Notes under the pieces: model-generated
What the model was told of the DNA's origin: nothing
The model's input: the letters and a program-made list of their open reading frames with translations, nothing else
Databases searched by the model: none
Source: Aselliscus stoliczkanus
Lineage: Eukaryota; Chordata; Mammalia; Chiroptera; Hipposideridae
DNA length: 64,000 bases
NCBI GenBank assembly: GCA_033961575.1
Contig: CM066736.1
Span: 90,007,352 to 90,071,351, forward strand
Direction of reading: 5' to 3'
Shown here: positions 1-12,177 of the stretch, piece by piece
Layout: each line of letters begins with the position of its first letter
Numbering within the stretch: the stretch's first letter is position 1
Position numbers and translations under genes: made by a program

Positions 1-886
1 GACTAAAAGGGATCTTACACATCATACATACACATAATTACATACATACACAAACAAATAATTGCACAAGTGAGAGTTGAATTTCTTAACAGCACCATTC
101 TTGAGTCTAATTAGAAACCTCAGGCACAAGGATCAGAACTATTTCTAGAACCATTTTCCTCAATACTGTAAGCCATGTACTATAGCCATAAGACAAATTT
201 ACAGACTTAAAGAAGTCAAATGTATAGTAGCACAGAGAACATAGCATTTCAACTACTTCAGCTAATTCTATGGGTTTACTTTTTGGTTCAGCATTGGATT
301 ATTCAGACTCACATTTGGAATTTAATCGGTTGAGCTATCCACTGTATCTTAAGCTTCCTACAGAAGCACAGCTTGTTAGAGAATGTGGATTTTCTCTCCA
401 TTATTTAAAAAGAAAATATGTTTTATTTCAAACTTAATATGAAGCCAGGTAGCAAAGATGTGTTATTTGACAAGCTCCTATTACACTTTACCCTATTTTC
501 AAGAATAAAAACAATGAAAGTAGCCAACATTTATGATGTGTTTATTGTGAGTCAGTTGCTATAATTAGTGCTATAACTGAATCAGTGGTTCCTAACATAG
601 GTGATGCTGATCTTTAGGGGGCATTTCAGAAATTTCCTGGTGGCTTTTTATGAATGTCATCACAATATTTAGGAGGCACTAATGGGTTTGGTAAATAAAG
701 AAAGAATCCTCCCAACTTCCCACCTTCCACAAAATGTTCTGTCTGACAGGAATTTCAGATATGCAACTGGACATTGTGTAGTTAAAAAAATAGAAATGTT
801 TTGAATGTTTAATTTTACCTTGCTTTATATTTACTGTTTTGAATGTAGAATTTTTTTTTACTTTGTCTTACTTGTTACCATAAATT
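1..886. other. Unassigned AT-rich intergenic DNA
   Basis: I recognise no gene, RNA or repeat here. The sequence is AT-rich with scattered stops in all frames. Ancient repeats too decayed to see by eye may be present. Confidence 0.5.
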
Positions 887-902
887 ATCTTTGCATAGTT
901 TT

Positions 903-1149
903 TTTTGTTTGTTTTGTTTTGTTTTGTTTGAACTTTATTATTATTATTATTATTATTTACAGCTGTACAAAACAATGCAATAGTTATCTTTTTCACCCCT
1001 TACAAAGTGACTCCTCCCTTCCCCCTACTTTGACCCCCCCACCCCTGATATCATACATATCTATTACAATTCCATTGACTCCATCCCCACACTGTATTCC
1101 ACATCCCATGACTATATATGTGTTAAATTATAGTTAACATATAATATTA
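903..1149 (-). mobile_element. 5'-truncated L1, only the last ~240 bp of the 3'UTR
   Basis: Read on the minus strand this matches the 3'UTR end of the better preserved L1 at 62880-63070: a GTCATGGGATGTGG-type block, an AATTGTAATAGATATG block, a G-rich stretch and then an A/TAA-rich tail (ATT repeats on the plus strand at 940-957). It is bracketed by a direct repeat TTTGCATAGTTTT (890-902 and 1150-1162), a good target site duplication. A 5'-truncated retrotransposed copy therefore explains the whole segment. The open frame across it is T-rich noise. Confidence 0.85.
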
Positions 1150-1162
1150 TTTGCATAGTTTT

Positions 1163-1485
1163 AACATGCAAACATGCTCTGGATATTCTAGAAAAGTAAC
1201 TATCATGTATGACAAAGGAATATTGTACATTGCTGTGTTAAGATTATTATCATACATTTTTGAAAACTACATCACCAGACACAACAATAACATTTCTCAT
1301 GACATTTGAATAGTCAATATAAAACACCAGAATTAACTGGCATTTATAAATTTTACACTCACATTTATTTTATGCATATGCACAAGAACCTGACTACTTT
1401 ATTATGTTATTTAGTGTTATTGTGTATGCACAGGTATATATGTTGCTATTTTTATTTTATATTACTACTTGGGTATTATGTTTTT
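1163..1485. other. Unassigned AT-rich spacer between two L1 insertions
   Basis: No recognisable feature. The sequence lies between two independent L1 3'-end insertions. Confidence 0.5.
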
Positions 1486-1496
1486 TTGTTTGTTTT

Positions 1497-2211
1497 CATT
1501 TGTTTTATTATTATTATTATTATTATTAGTTACAGATGTTCAAAACAATGTAATAGCTATTTTTTTTCACCCCTTACAAAGTGACTCCCCTCTCCCTTAC
1601 CCTCCACACCCGATATCACATATATCTATTACAATTCCATTGACTCCATCTCCACACTATAGTCCACATCCCATGACTATATATATGTTAAATTATAGTT
1701 GACATATAATATTGTTCAGCGGCAGCTTCAGATGTACAGTGCAGTGGCAAGGCCACTACACCGTCCATGAAGTGGTCTCCCTAAAAGGACATGCATCCGT
1801 CTGTTCCCCTAAAAAAAAAATTTTAATCAAAACAGTATGGTACTGGCATAAAAACAGGCACATAGACCAGTGGAACAGAACAGAGACCCCAGAAATTAAT
1901 CCATGTATATATGGACAGTTAACCTATGACAATGGAAGCACGAATTTACACTGAGGTAAAGACAGTCTATTTAATAAATGGTGCTGGGAAAATTGGACTG
2001 ACACATGCAAAAAAATGAAACTGGACCACCTCCTTATGCCATATACAAGAACAAATTCAAAATGGATTAAAGACTTAAATGTAAGACCTGAAACCATAAA
2101 ACTCCTAGAAAAAAATATAGGGAGTAAATTTGCAAACTTTACTCTGAGCAATATTTTTATTGATACATCCCCAAAGGCAAGGGAAGTAAAAGAAAAAATG
2201 AACATATGGGA
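1497..2211 (-). mobile_element. L1 insertion with inverted 5' part (twin-primed)
   Basis: Two L1 pieces lie in opposite orientation. 1497-1810 is the L1 3'UTR on the minus strand with its A-tail at the left (TTATTATT on plus). 1826-2211 is ORF2 near-3' sequence on the plus strand, from the AAAACAGTATGGTACTGGC block to GAACATATGGGATT. This inverted-5' arrangement is typical of L1 twin priming. About 0.8 kb of L1 between the two pieces is absent. A possible target duplication TTGTTTGTTTT (1486-1496 and 2212-2222) fits but is low-complexity. The short ORFs here are L1 fragments. Confidence 0.8.
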
Positions 2212-2434
2212 TTGTTTGTTTTTGTTTTTAAACTTACTATATTTGAATCAGGAGGGTAAATAGATATTAGAAAACTTTGGTAAAGGGGAAATTAGATTTG
2301 ATTATGTTCAGAATTATTAATCTACATTATTTATATCAGACTCAAGTTCACAGAGATTATTATGACTATATCATAGATAAATCTTCATCTAAATCTGACA
2401 TCTTAGACAACATAAAGTTTTCAAAGAATTTATA

Positions 2435-2575
2435 GGAGAAAATCTTTAAAATCCAAAGTTAGGCAATATATGTCTTAGATATAACACAAAAAGCAGGATC
2501 CATAAAAGAAAATAAGATAAAATAGACTTCATTAAAATTGAAATTATTTCAATATAAAGTTTCTTATGGCTTAAT
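2435..2575 (+). mobile_element. Old L1 ORF2 3' fragment
   Basis: The stretch with GGCAATATATGTCTTAGATA, then GCAGGATCCATAAAAGAAAA and AGACTTCATTAAAATTGAA follows the order of the L1 ORF2 near-3' region. It is diverged and has no open frame. Ends are approximate. Confidence 0.6.
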
Positions 2576-2850
2576 AAGTCCCACAGATTGTACTAACTAC
2601 TAGGTTTGGAAAGATAAATAAAAAAATGAAAAGTTTTGCTCTAATTTTTTCTACTTCCACTGTCTGTATCTTCTATTCTTGCTATTGCTCACTGAAGTCA
2701 ATATACTTACCAAGTTTTACTATTCTATATGAAACCAAAATTTAGCTGAAAAGTTTTTCACTTCAAGGTAATGCTGATTCCATTTCAACATTCTCTGTTT
2801 GATAAAACTTTGTATTTGTTGACGATCTGGCGAATCACAAACCTAGCAAG

Positions 2851-3795
2851 TCAAACATATTTGACTGTTAACAGTTTAAAGAATCCCTCCTTGATTCTTT
2901 TTGTTTTAACACCATAAATAATAGGATTCATCATGGGTGGAATAAGGAGGTATATATTGGCTACAAAAATATGGATATGTGGAGCAATGTGGTGACCAAA
3001 CCTATGAGTGAGAAAAGAGAAAAAAGCTGGTGTATAAAACACCAGGATGACCCATACATGAGAGACACAGGTACCTAAGGTCTTGAGGCGGGCAGCTTTG
3101 GATGGGATATTGAAGACAGTGAAAAGAATAAGGACATAGGAACAGATGATCAATATGAAATCTAATCCCCCTGTCAGGAATGCCACAATTAGGCTATAGG
3201 CTCTACGAATTTTGGTCTCAGTGCAAACCAGCTTTATCAGGGCCATAAACTCACAGTAAGTATGGGAGATGACATTAGTTTTGCAGTAGGAAAGCCACCT
3301 CAGTAGGAAGGGGTGTGGACTGAGAAGCACAGCTCCTCTGAAGACAATGAACATACCCAAGCCTACAATCACTGCAGGTGTTAAGATAGCGGTATGTCTT
3401 AGTGGGTGGCAGATGGCTACATAGCGGTCAAAAGCCATGGCCAAGATAAATCCAGATTCCATAGTAGAAAGAGAATGGATAAGATACATTTGAGTGAGGC
3501 AGGCTTCAAAGTAGATCTCTCTGTCATTGAACCAAAAGAGACTGAGCATCTTGGGAAGTGTAGAAGTAGTAAGCATCAAATCAGTCACTGACAGCATACA
3601 CAGAAAGAGGTACATCGGTTCATGCAGTTTGTGATCTGTCTTGACAATTAATAAAAGGGCAACATTTCCCATCAATGATAATAGGTAGACCAGGCAGAAA
3701 GGGATGGAGATCCATATATGGGCAGCCTCCAATCCTGGAATACCAAGCAGTAGGAAGGTAGTAGGTTGAAGGCTGGTCCTGTTGTAACTTAACAT
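2851..3795 (-). CDS. Olfactory receptor, class I, OR52 type, apparently intact
   Basis: A single uninterrupted 314-codon frame encodes a seven-transmembrane odorant receptor, expected in the ciliary membrane of olfactory neurons and coupled to Golf. Seen in the protein: an N-glycosylation site NRT at residues 5-7; LLGIPGLE at 16-23; the TM1 GN pair at 43-44; LHEPMY at 58-63; DRY followed by VAIC at 123-129; extracellular cysteines near 99, 171, 181 and 191; KTLGTC at 238-243 (TM6 start); NPIIYG at 290-295 (TM7). The GIPGLE and SHTYCEF blocks and the length mark class I (fish-like) family 52; I cannot fix the subfamily. The ATG at 3795 gives the usual short N-terminus and keeps the glycosylation site. 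OR coding regions are normally one exon with upstream noncoding exons, which I cannot see. The paralog at 13629 aligns without gaps, with 41 of 60 identities over residues 61-120. Confidence 0.95.
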   Translation of the reverse strand: MLSYNRTSLQPTTFLLLGIPGLEAAHIWISIPFCLVYLLSLMGNVALLLIVKTDHKLHEPMYLFLCMLSVTDLMLTTSTLPKMLSLFWFNDREIYFEACLTQMYLIHSLSTMESGFILAMAFDRYVAICHPLRHTAILTPAVIVGLGMFIVFRGAVLLSPHPFLLRWLSYCKTNVISHTYCEFMALIKLVCTETKIRRAYSLIVAFLTGGLDFILIICSYVLILFTVFNIPSKAARLKTLGTCVSHVWVILVFYTPAFFSFLTHRFGHHIAPHIHIFVANIYLLIPPMMNPIIYGVKTKRIKEGFFKLLTVKYV

Positions 3796-4010
3796 TATTC
3801 AAAGAATGGATATTCCATGATCCTGTCCAAATTAAAAATCACAAAGGTTTTAAGTATATAAAGACGAATTTTTAAAATTATTATGTCCTGAGAGACATGT
3901 TAACATTTAATAACATGCAACTGACAGTTAAATAATTTCTTTAATAATACACTCTCTCAATGCATTAAATAGATGTGACTGTACTTTTTGGGTACAAAAA
4001 ATAATAGAAA

Positions 4011-4013
<3 letters not shown>

Positions 4014-4089
<76 letters not shown>

Positions 4090-4090
4090 C
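4014..4090. repeat. (CT)n microsatellite
   Basis: Near-perfect CT repeat of about 75 bp with one TTT interruption. A minus-strand ORF across it is a run of Arg-Glu and is not a gene. Confidence 0.97.
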
Positions 4091-4754
4091 CCGAGCCCCT
4101 ACCTCCTGCCTTGCTTTTCTTTCTTCATAAAGTATTGTCCAGTTGGCTGGCTTAATATAGTTTGGCAATATTATGTAGTATTAGAGAGGTAGTAGTTCAT
4201 ATATTGCTGAATGCAAAGATATAATTTTCTACCATCTAAAACAGTCAAAAAAAATAAAAGTCCAGCCATCGTGGATTAAATCAGCCATTTGTATGTTTAA
4301 CTCCTCTTACCCCTTCCCAATGATAGGGCTTATAGACATAAGGAAAATGAAACTTGGGAAATACTAAAGAACAATTGGGTCAATAGAGAACTGTGAACAA
4401 AACTAGTCTTACATTCAAAGATGAGACATCGAGTTAATAAAGGAAAGACCCTTATTTTCATAAAATCAGCTAAACCGAATTGTAAAACATCATTATTTTG
4501 AAAGACAGTTCAATAGAGAAAATGACTAAGTCTGGAAAACATGGGTGTAGAGGTTACTAGTCATTTATACTGTTTTTAAAATGATCGATCAAACCCTTCC
4601 AGAAGGTGCATAATATATTCTTCAGTCATGTAATACACTTGATGCTGAGTTTTGTTTCCCAAGTAGACTATTAAATGCAACTATTGGCTCAAGATATCAG
4701 GTTACTAGAAAGTGTGTCTTGGAATGTGTGAACAATTGTTTTGAAAGGTATCCT
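4091..4754. other. Unassigned intergenic DNA
   Basis: No gene or repeat recognised. It ends at the target duplication of the next L1. Confidence 0.5.
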
Positions 4755-4771
4755 AACAATCCTAAATTTTA

Positions 4772-7084
4772 TTTTATTTTATTTTTTTAAACTTATTATT
4801 ATTAGTTACAGATGTACAAAACAATGCAATAGTTATTTTTTTCACCCCTTACAAAGTGACACCCCCTTCCCTGCCCCCCCACCCGACATCATACATATCT
4901 ATTACAATTCCATTAACTCCATCCCCACACTATATTCTACATCCTGTGACTAAATATGTGTTAAATTATAGTTGACATATAATATGGTTCAGTGGCAGCT
5001 TCAGATGTACAGTGCAGTGGTCAGGCCACTACACCGTCCATGAAGTGGCCTCCCTAAAAAGACATGCATCCTTCTGTTCCCACACACAAAAAAAATTTAC
5101 AACCTTATTGATTATATTCCCTAAAACTGTCTCTTCTGTCTCTGCCATAGTATTGTAGTTATCATTTTATGTTGCCTCATCCCTTCCCCTTCTCCCTCAT
5201 ACCCATCCCCATCCCATCTAGCTCTCATCAGTTTTTTCTTTGTCTCTCTAAGATTATTTCTGTTTACATTGTTCGTTTATTCAGTTCTTTAGATTCCACA
5301 TAAAAGTGAGATCATATGGTATTTGTCTTTCTCTGACTGACTTATTTCACTTAACATAATGTTCTCTTGGTCCATCCATATCGTTGCAAATGGTATGATT
5401 TCTTTCTTCTTTATAGCTGCGTAATATTCCATTGTGTAAATGGACCACAGTTTCTTAATCCAGTCATCTACTGATGGGCATTTCGATTGTTTCCAAGTCT
5501 TGGCTATTGTAAATAGCACTGCAATGAACATAGAAGTGCATATATTTTTTTGAATTAATGTCTTGGGTTTTTCAGGATAAATACCTAGGAGTGGAATTGC
5601 TGGGTTAAAAGGTAGTTGCATTTCCAGTTTTTTGAGAAACCTCCATACTGACTTCCATAGTGGCTGCACCAATCTACAATCCCACCAACAGTGCAGCAGG
5701 GTCCCCTTTTCCCCACAGCCCCGCCAGCACCTGTTGTTTGTTGATTTATTGATGATAGCCATTCTGACTGGAGTGAGGTGGTATCTCATCGTGGTTTTTA
5801 TTTGCATTTCTCTAATGATCAGTGAGGTTGAACATTTTTTCATATGCCTTTTGGCCATCTGCCTGTCCTCTTTAGAGAAATGTCTCTTCATTTCCTCTGC
5901 CCATTTTTAAATTGGATTGTTTGTTTTTTGGCATTGAGTTGCATGAGCATTTTATAAATTTTGGATATTAACCCCTTATCAGATATATCACTCACAAATA
6001 TTTTCTCCCATTTAGTAGGCTTCATTTTTGTTTTATTGATGGTTTCCTTTGTTGTGAAAAAACTTTTAAGTTTGATATAATCCCATATGTTCATTTTTTC
6101 TTTTACTTCCCTTGCCCTTAGGGATGTATCAGTAAAAATATTGCTCAGAATAATGTCTGCAAATTTACTCCCTATATTTTATTCTAGGAGTTTTATGGTT
6201 TCAGGTCTTACATTTAAGTCTTTAATCCATTTTGATTTGTTCTTGTATATGGCATAAGGAGGTGGTCCAGTTTCATTTTTTTGCATGTGTCAGTCCAATT
6301 TTCCCAGCACCATTTATTAAATAGACTATCTTTACCCCAGTATAAATTCTTGCTTCCATTGTCATAGATTAACTGTCCATATATACATGGATTTATTTCT
6401 GGGGTCACATAGTTCTGGAAGTTCTAGGCACAGCAATCAGACAAGAAAAAGGAATAAACGGTATCCAAATTGGCAAGGAAGAAGTAAAATTGTCATTATA
6501 TGCAGATGACATGATACTGTATATAGAGAACCCCAAAGACTCCATCGAAAAACAATTGGAACTGATAGACGAATTCAGTAAAGTAGCAGGATATAAAATC
6601 AATGTTCAGAAATCATTGGCATTTGCATACACCAATAATAAGCTAATGGAAGGAGATATTAAGAAAACTGTCCCATTTACAATTGCTTCAAAAACTATAA
6701 AACACATAGGAATAAATTTAACCAAAGAAGTAAAAGATCTGTACTCAGAAAATTATAAGACACTAACGAAAGAAATCAAAGATGATACAAATAATGGAAA
6801 CACCTACCATGCTCATGGATAGGAAGAATTAATATAGTTAAAATGTCCATACTGCCTAAAGCAATATATAGATTTAATGCAAGTCTATCAAACTACCAAG
6901 GGCATTTTTCACAGAAATAGAAAATATAATCCTAAAATTTATATGGAACCATAAAAGACCCCAAATAGCCTTGGCAATCTCGAGAAATAAGAACAAAGTC
7001 AGGGGTATCATGCATACCACAAGGTTACAGAAATAAAAAAGTATGGTACTGGCAGAAAAACAGGCACATAGGCCAGTGGAACAG
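4772..7084 (-). mobile_element. Twin-primed L1 with clear target site duplication
   Basis: 4772-6408 is minus-strand L1: A-tail at the left, 3'UTR, then ORF2 C-terminal coding upstream to the AGACCCCAGAAAT-type block. 6411-7084 is plus-strand ORF2 from the GTTCTGGAAGTTCTAGGC block through the reverse transcriptase YADDM box to CCAGTGGAACAG. The inverted piece ends in L1 coordinates almost exactly where the 3' piece begins, so only a few bases were lost at the inversion junction. The insertion is flanked by a 17-bp direct repeat, AACAATCCTAAATTTTA (4755-4771) and AACAATTCTAAATTTTA (7085-7101), 16 of 17 identical. A single insertion with 5' inversion explains both pieces. Confidence 0.93.
5289..5891 (-). 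pseudogene. L1 ORF2p C-terminal fragment (200 codons open)
   Basis: This is the end of L1 ORF2. It contains the cysteine-rich block [18 protein letters not shown] of the L1 C-terminal domain and the conserved tail with MEYYAAIKK and [15 protein letters not shown]. In a complete L1 this region follows the endonuclease and reverse transcriptase domains, both absent in this frame. The open frame is a remnant inside the twin-primed copy at 4772-7084, cut off from any start context, and is not expected to be expressed as a protein. Confidence 0.9.
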
Positions 7085-7101
7085 AACAATTCTAAATTTT
7101 A

Positions 7102-8625
7102 AATTGATATTTCATTAATTTGATTCAAATATCAAATTATTTGATAAGCTTATATAATATGAGGCATCCTTTTAGACTGAATAAAACAAAATTTAACAAA
7201 AACAAATAAGGTTTTGACCAATGTAGTCTAGGGGTGAATTCTAGGGCTAAGTTAACAAAAATTGTAAACAACATGTACGTCTCTACCTTATTTTTTGCCA
7301 AGTCAAGAAGTTGAGCATCTTTCAGGCAACCATAAGGGCTAAGTCTTCACCTCTGTGACGGATTTAGGACCTGCAGCATAAGCTCTACTATTCCTTTCTC
7401 CTGGAAGCACTGAATTCTTCCCTCCCACCTCAACCACAAGTCTCCTGCCTATTTCTGGTAATCTTATATTTATGGATAGATGGTTTCACTGCTTAGCCGG
7501 AGGCTCACCATATAGCTATAATTACAATAGGTGCCATTACATTTCTTATCCTGAGGGACCAGAGGTTTACAAGGAATATCCTATACACAGCCTCTCATGA
7601 GAATGCTGCCTGATTGTAGACAGTTTCACTAATTTCTCCCAGTCGCTCCAGGCACAATTTGTTTTTTTTGGAAAGGCTCTGTCTTAGGGTGTCCATACTA
7701 CTTTGATTCTGAGCTTAGAAATCAATATGAAATGGCCTCATGAGATGCTTGATTTATTATTCTTTTTTTGGCTTAGGCACTAAATGCTTTCTTATAGCAT
7801 ATATGATTAGAGCTAGAAGGAGTATAGGATATCATGGAGCAGCTAGTTTATGAATAATCAGGGTGACTGTATTAACATCTTCATATTCCTCTAGATATTC
7901 TTAAGTAACTGAGCTAATCCAGATTTAATTTTGAAAAACAATTAAAGCCCCAGGACATTTCCTAGCCATGTTCCTATTCCTGCATTCCCCTGAACTTTAT
8001 TTGTTTGATCAAGTACAGGGTAGGCAGTATCCACATGTATGGGGGCATTATTATTTGTGTTTTGGTCGGGATGTTATGCAAATATTGGATATGTTTTTGT
8101 TATAAACATGTTCCTCCTCACCTTTTTCTTCTACTCTGTATTTCAGAAAATGTGAATATTACAGCTTGTTTCCCAAGGTCACAGATCATCTGTATTTGTG
8201 CTGTGTTTGTTCAGTGGAGACACTGGGATGATTCTCTCTATTTCTCAATTTCCTCAACTGAATTTACTCCTTGGCTCCAAATCCTACCAGAGGGGATTTC
8301 CATGGTTTCAGCTTCCAGTGAGAGACTCATATTTCTGAGATATGATTGAACTACTGTGCCTCTATGTTTTGCTGGCTAGGCTTGGTGTGGATTCATGTAG
8401 TTTCAAATCTCAGGAAGTCCTCACTGTCAAGTGTTTGACTTCTCAGAAATCCTATGATTTGTGTAAATAACTGTCTGTATTAAAGATGCCCTGTACTAAA
8501 TATTCAAGTGTTTCCTGTTTAGAATTCTGACTGGTACAGATGCCATTCATAATAATATAGGGCTAGTCACTTCAGTAACTGGCTGAGTTAAAGAAATGAT
8601 AGAGTATTGTCCTCCTAGTTAACTT
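7102..8625. other. Unassigned intergenic DNA
   Basis: About 1.5 kb with no recognised repeat or gene. The 114-codon frame at 8005-8349 has no family resemblance I can see and no supporting context. Confidence 0.5.
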
Positions 8626-8629
8626 TTAA

Positions 8630-9024
8630 AAAATATTAGAAATTGAATAATCAAAAGACACCACCAATCTCAACATAATAAGGGCCATATATAAAAAACC
8701 TACAATTACTTCATGCTAAGTGGTAAAATACTGAAGGATATTCCTCTATGATCAGGAGTAAAATACGAATGCCCACTTTCACTATTTGTATTCAACATAA
8801 TACTCAACAACAACAACAATAACAATGACTGGTAAAAAATGGACAAAGGATTTGAATAGACGTTTGTTCAAAAATATGTTCAAATGGCCAATAAGCACAT
8901 GAAAAGACACTCAGCACAATTAATTATTAGGGAAATGCAAATAAAAATCACAATGAGATATACTTCATTCCCATAAGGATGGGTGTTAAAGAAAGGAAGA
9001 AAGCAAGAAAGCAAGAAAGCAAGG

Positions 9025-9083
<59 letters not shown>

Positions 9084-9565
9084 GAAAGAAAGAAAGAAAA
9101 AGAGAGAAAAAGAGAGAAAGAAAGAGTAGAAGAATTAATGTTGGTGTCGATTTGGAAAAATTTGAAGGAACACTTGTGTATTGCTAGCAAAAATGGAAAG
9201 TGATACAGCTGCTGCAAGAAAAAGCATGGAAGTTCTTTAAAATTTTAATAGAATTATCATATGATCCATCCATTCTACTGCTGGTTATATACCACAAAGA
9301 AGTGAAAACAAGGACTCAAATAGGTTATTTTGTATACCTATGTTTATAGCAGTATTATTCACAATAGCCAAAAGGTGGAAAATCCCAAGTGTCCATCTAC
9401 AGTTGGATGAATGGATAAACAAAAATGAATTCACGTAACTTTAAAAAGGAAGGAATTCCTAACACGTGCTACAACATGGGTGAATCCTGAAGATATTATG
9501 CTAAGTGAGATGGACAGTCACTAAAGAACAAATATTGTATGATTTCACTTATATGAGGCACCAGG
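8630..9565 (+). mobile_element. Old, rearranged L1 ORF2 to 3'UTR fragments
   Basis: Plus-strand L1 landmarks appear in order: a reverse transcriptase block (AACATAATAAGGGCCATATA, then ATCAGGAGTAAAATACGA), a jump to GGAAATGCAAATAAAAATCAC, ATAGCCAAAAGGTGGAA, CAAGTGTCCATCTACAG, and ATTGTATGATTTCACTTATA. Frames are broken throughout. A GAAA microsatellite has expanded inside it. Confidence 0.8.
8988..9126. repeat. (GAAA)n purine microsatellite
   Basis: Tetranucleotide GAAA/AAAG repeats with GAGAAAAA variants. It opens Lys/Arg/Glu-rich frames on plus and Leu/Ser/Phe-rich frames on minus, neither of which is a gene. Confidence 0.95.
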
Positions 9566-10370
9566 TATAGCTAATTCAGCAAGGGTAACTGCTATCCAAA
9601 TGGCATAAAAAAGGGTAGAAGTATTGCCTTGACTGGGGTAGAATCACACAGTTAAGAAAGCAGGCCAGGTGGGGAGGGGTGGTTAGGATGAAGGAAAAGG
9701 TGGTTAAGTGCCAGAAGACAAGGAGGTAAGACAGAGCTACTGAGGGACAAGGAAGGGCGTTGTTACTACCTACTGCAGCCTCTTTGGTTGTGGGCTGGCC
9801 ATATTTGTGTTTAAAGTAACTACTTATTGATTGCTGTTGGTAGCTAGCTGACCTCAGTTGAGTGGTGAGGAAGAAAGTGGAGCCTGGGAAACAAGTTCTG
9901 TGTGTGAAAACTGAGAAATTTGATGGTGGTGATGCATTTCTGGGTGTAATTGCTACTCAGGTTTCTTAATGAAGTAAAAAAAAAATCTTCAAGCTGAAAA
10001 TCTGTCCTCAGGCCAATGAGAAAGGTGACAGATAATTTGTTACTAGCTTTTCTGTCGATTATCCATTATGTTATGAGGATTGCATATTGAAACACTGCAG
10101 ATGAAGTGTCTCAATTAAGACTTTAATTTAGATTTAATGAGTTATTATATGTTAATAAAAGATCAATTAGCAGTGAAATAGCCACTTACAATAACTATGT
10201 CAGAAAGATATCAAATTGTCATTGCAATAACTGGAGATTGCATGAGCAACATGTGAGCAATTAGATTCTCAATATATTCAGGCTGTAATGAATGTCAATG
10301 CATTTAATTGCCATTTAACAAGAAAACTTCATGTAAAGTCTCATACCTATTAACTCACATACCTATTCAC
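9566..10370. other. Unassigned intergenic DNA
   Basis: Nothing recognised with confidence. The first ~100 bp may still be decayed L1 3'UTR. Confidence 0.45.
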
Positions 10371-10374
10371 AGTT

Positions 10375-10520
10375 CTTCAATAGGTTCATTTATTCATTTC
10401 TTCATTCAACAAATACTTAATTAAACACACATTAGGTAAAGTGAGAGAAGCATGAGTATTAGGCACATTTGAACACCTGCCTTCAAAAAACTTAAAATCT
10501 AGTATTGAAATAAGACTCAC
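10375..10520 (-). mobile_element. L2-like 3'-end fragment
   Basis: TTCTTCATTCAACAAATAC followed by a degraded ACACATTAGGT block and CTGCCTTCAAAAAACTTAA is the reverse complement of the usual LINE-2 3' end. It is short and diverged. Confidence 0.55.
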
Positions 10521-10904
10521 CTACTTGGAAGAATAAAGGGAGAAGGGAGACAGTGGTACATCTTTCACATATTTTGTGATTAAGTTCCAACCATTACCAC
10601 CACCAATTGAAATATCTCAGCCGTTGTGGCAGTTGCTGAATTTAGGGGCTGTTTGTTACTACAACATGATGTAGCAAAGCTGACAAATATAGTGGATAGA
10701 AGAGAGGATGATCGATTCAGGCCAGAGATGTGTGTTCTGGTATAATGTTGTCATAGAAGAAACTAAAGCTTTATCATCCTGGATATTTGGAGATGGACAC
10801 TTGAAAATATAGTTCTCACTAAGACAAGTGGCATTGATAAGTGAAAATTGCTCTCATTGTTTTCATGCCTAGTCTCCAAGAATCTCAATTTCTCTGTACC
10901 TAAT

Positions 10905-11125
10905 AGAATGATAGTGGTCAGAGGATGTGAAGAAGGGGAAACGGGAAATAAGTGTTTCATGGACATGGTATTTCAGTTGGGGGAGGGAAAAAGCCCTGGA
11001 GATGGACGGTGGTGCTGGTTGCACAATCAACAATATGAATGTACTAATTCCACTTAACTGTACACTAAAAGATCATTAAAATGATAAATTTTATGTTATG
11101 TATATTTCACTACAATAAAAAATCA
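10905..11125 (+). mobile_element. Old L1 (L1M type) 3'UTR end
   Basis: The order GGAGATGGACGGTGGTGCTG, TTGCACAATCAACAATATGA, CTGTACACTAAAAGATCATT, AAATTTTATGTTATGTATAT and CACTACAATAAAAAA is the ancient L1M 3' end. The same end recurs at 32870-32990. Confidence 0.8.
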
Positions 11126-11183
11126 CTAGTGAATTCCACTTATATTCTATTATAATGCTAAAAATATGAGTGGTGATATTAGA

Positions 11184-11184
11184 T

Positions 11185-11232
<48 letters not shown>
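11184..11232. repeat. (GATA)n microsatellite
   Basis: About 12 perfect GATA units. Confidence 0.97.
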
Positions 11233-11233
<1 letters not shown>

Positions 11234-12175
11234 ATGATCTTTGTGGTCTTTTATTTGTTATTAACATAAAAACACATACTGATAAAACATCAGAGGAGGC
11301 TTCTTTCAGTTATACTGAGCTATTCCATAAACAGGAGTGGAAAGGGATAACAGTGATATGTGGCAGTAAAAAATATTTGAGGAAGAATGAATAGCATCTA
11401 TGAGTATATGTAAGTGCCATCAAACATAATATAACCTTGTTTTCTTTACAATTTAGTCTACAACATCCTAATTTGATCCCATCCCCTTAGTTCATGTGAT
11501 AAAACAAGAGAGAGGAGGCCCTGAACAATCAGAGAGAGCTGCAGGAAACTTGCCTACACAGAAGATGAGCGAGTTAGTTTATATTTGCCAGATACATCTG
11601 GTATCAAAGGATTCTAAATAACTTATTTATGGTCACTTCATTCTTATTTTTTTCTCAGGAAAAGAGAGGAGAAAGAGAATTAGTTAATAATAATGTAAGA
11701 GTAAATTTAAGTGTTATGAAAATTAGTCCAAATAAATCTAATTCAATTTAAAAGGTATTTATTGAACACATATTATAAATGAACAAGTGAAATATTAAAT
11801 AATTTTATTAACAAAAGGCATTAAAAATGATTACTATATTTGTATCACTATTCTATTGTATTCTATTAACATTACCTTATTCTCCAGAAAGGCTTAATAA
11901 AGTTATCAATGGCATGGTATTAAACAACACACTCTACAGAAAAAGAATTTAAAAAAATAACATTTTTTTTAGGTTTTGCTAGATTTAGTAAATATGTGGT
12001 GAAGAAGGACTGGAATCAAATATATTCATTATATAAATATCAAAAAATACAAATATCACACAGCTACAAAGACATTAAATTAGAGATAATAGGTATTTCC
12101 TAAACTATTTTAAACAAAAGGTGGAGAACATACAAAACTTATCATAATTGGGAAGAATAAAAAAAATTATTGTGT
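11233..12175. other. Unassigned intergenic DNA
   Basis: AT-rich with no recognised feature. A short TATTTATTGAACACATA motif near 11758 could be a trace of an L2 or MIR tail. Confidence 0.45.
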
Positions 12176-12177
12176 TT

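Noticed and set aside
805..1702. T-rich hydrophobic ORFs resembling membrane proteins
   Set aside because: Made of poly-T and antisense L1 3'UTR.
3965..4168. Arg-Glu repeat ORF
   Set aside because: Translation of a (CT)n microsatellite.
8005..8349. 114-codon ORF in unassigned DNA
   Set aside because: No recognised domain and length is within chance for a 64-kb window.
8948..9217. Lys/Glu-rich and Ser/Phe/Leu-rich ORFs
   Set aside because: Translation of a GAAA microsatellite.
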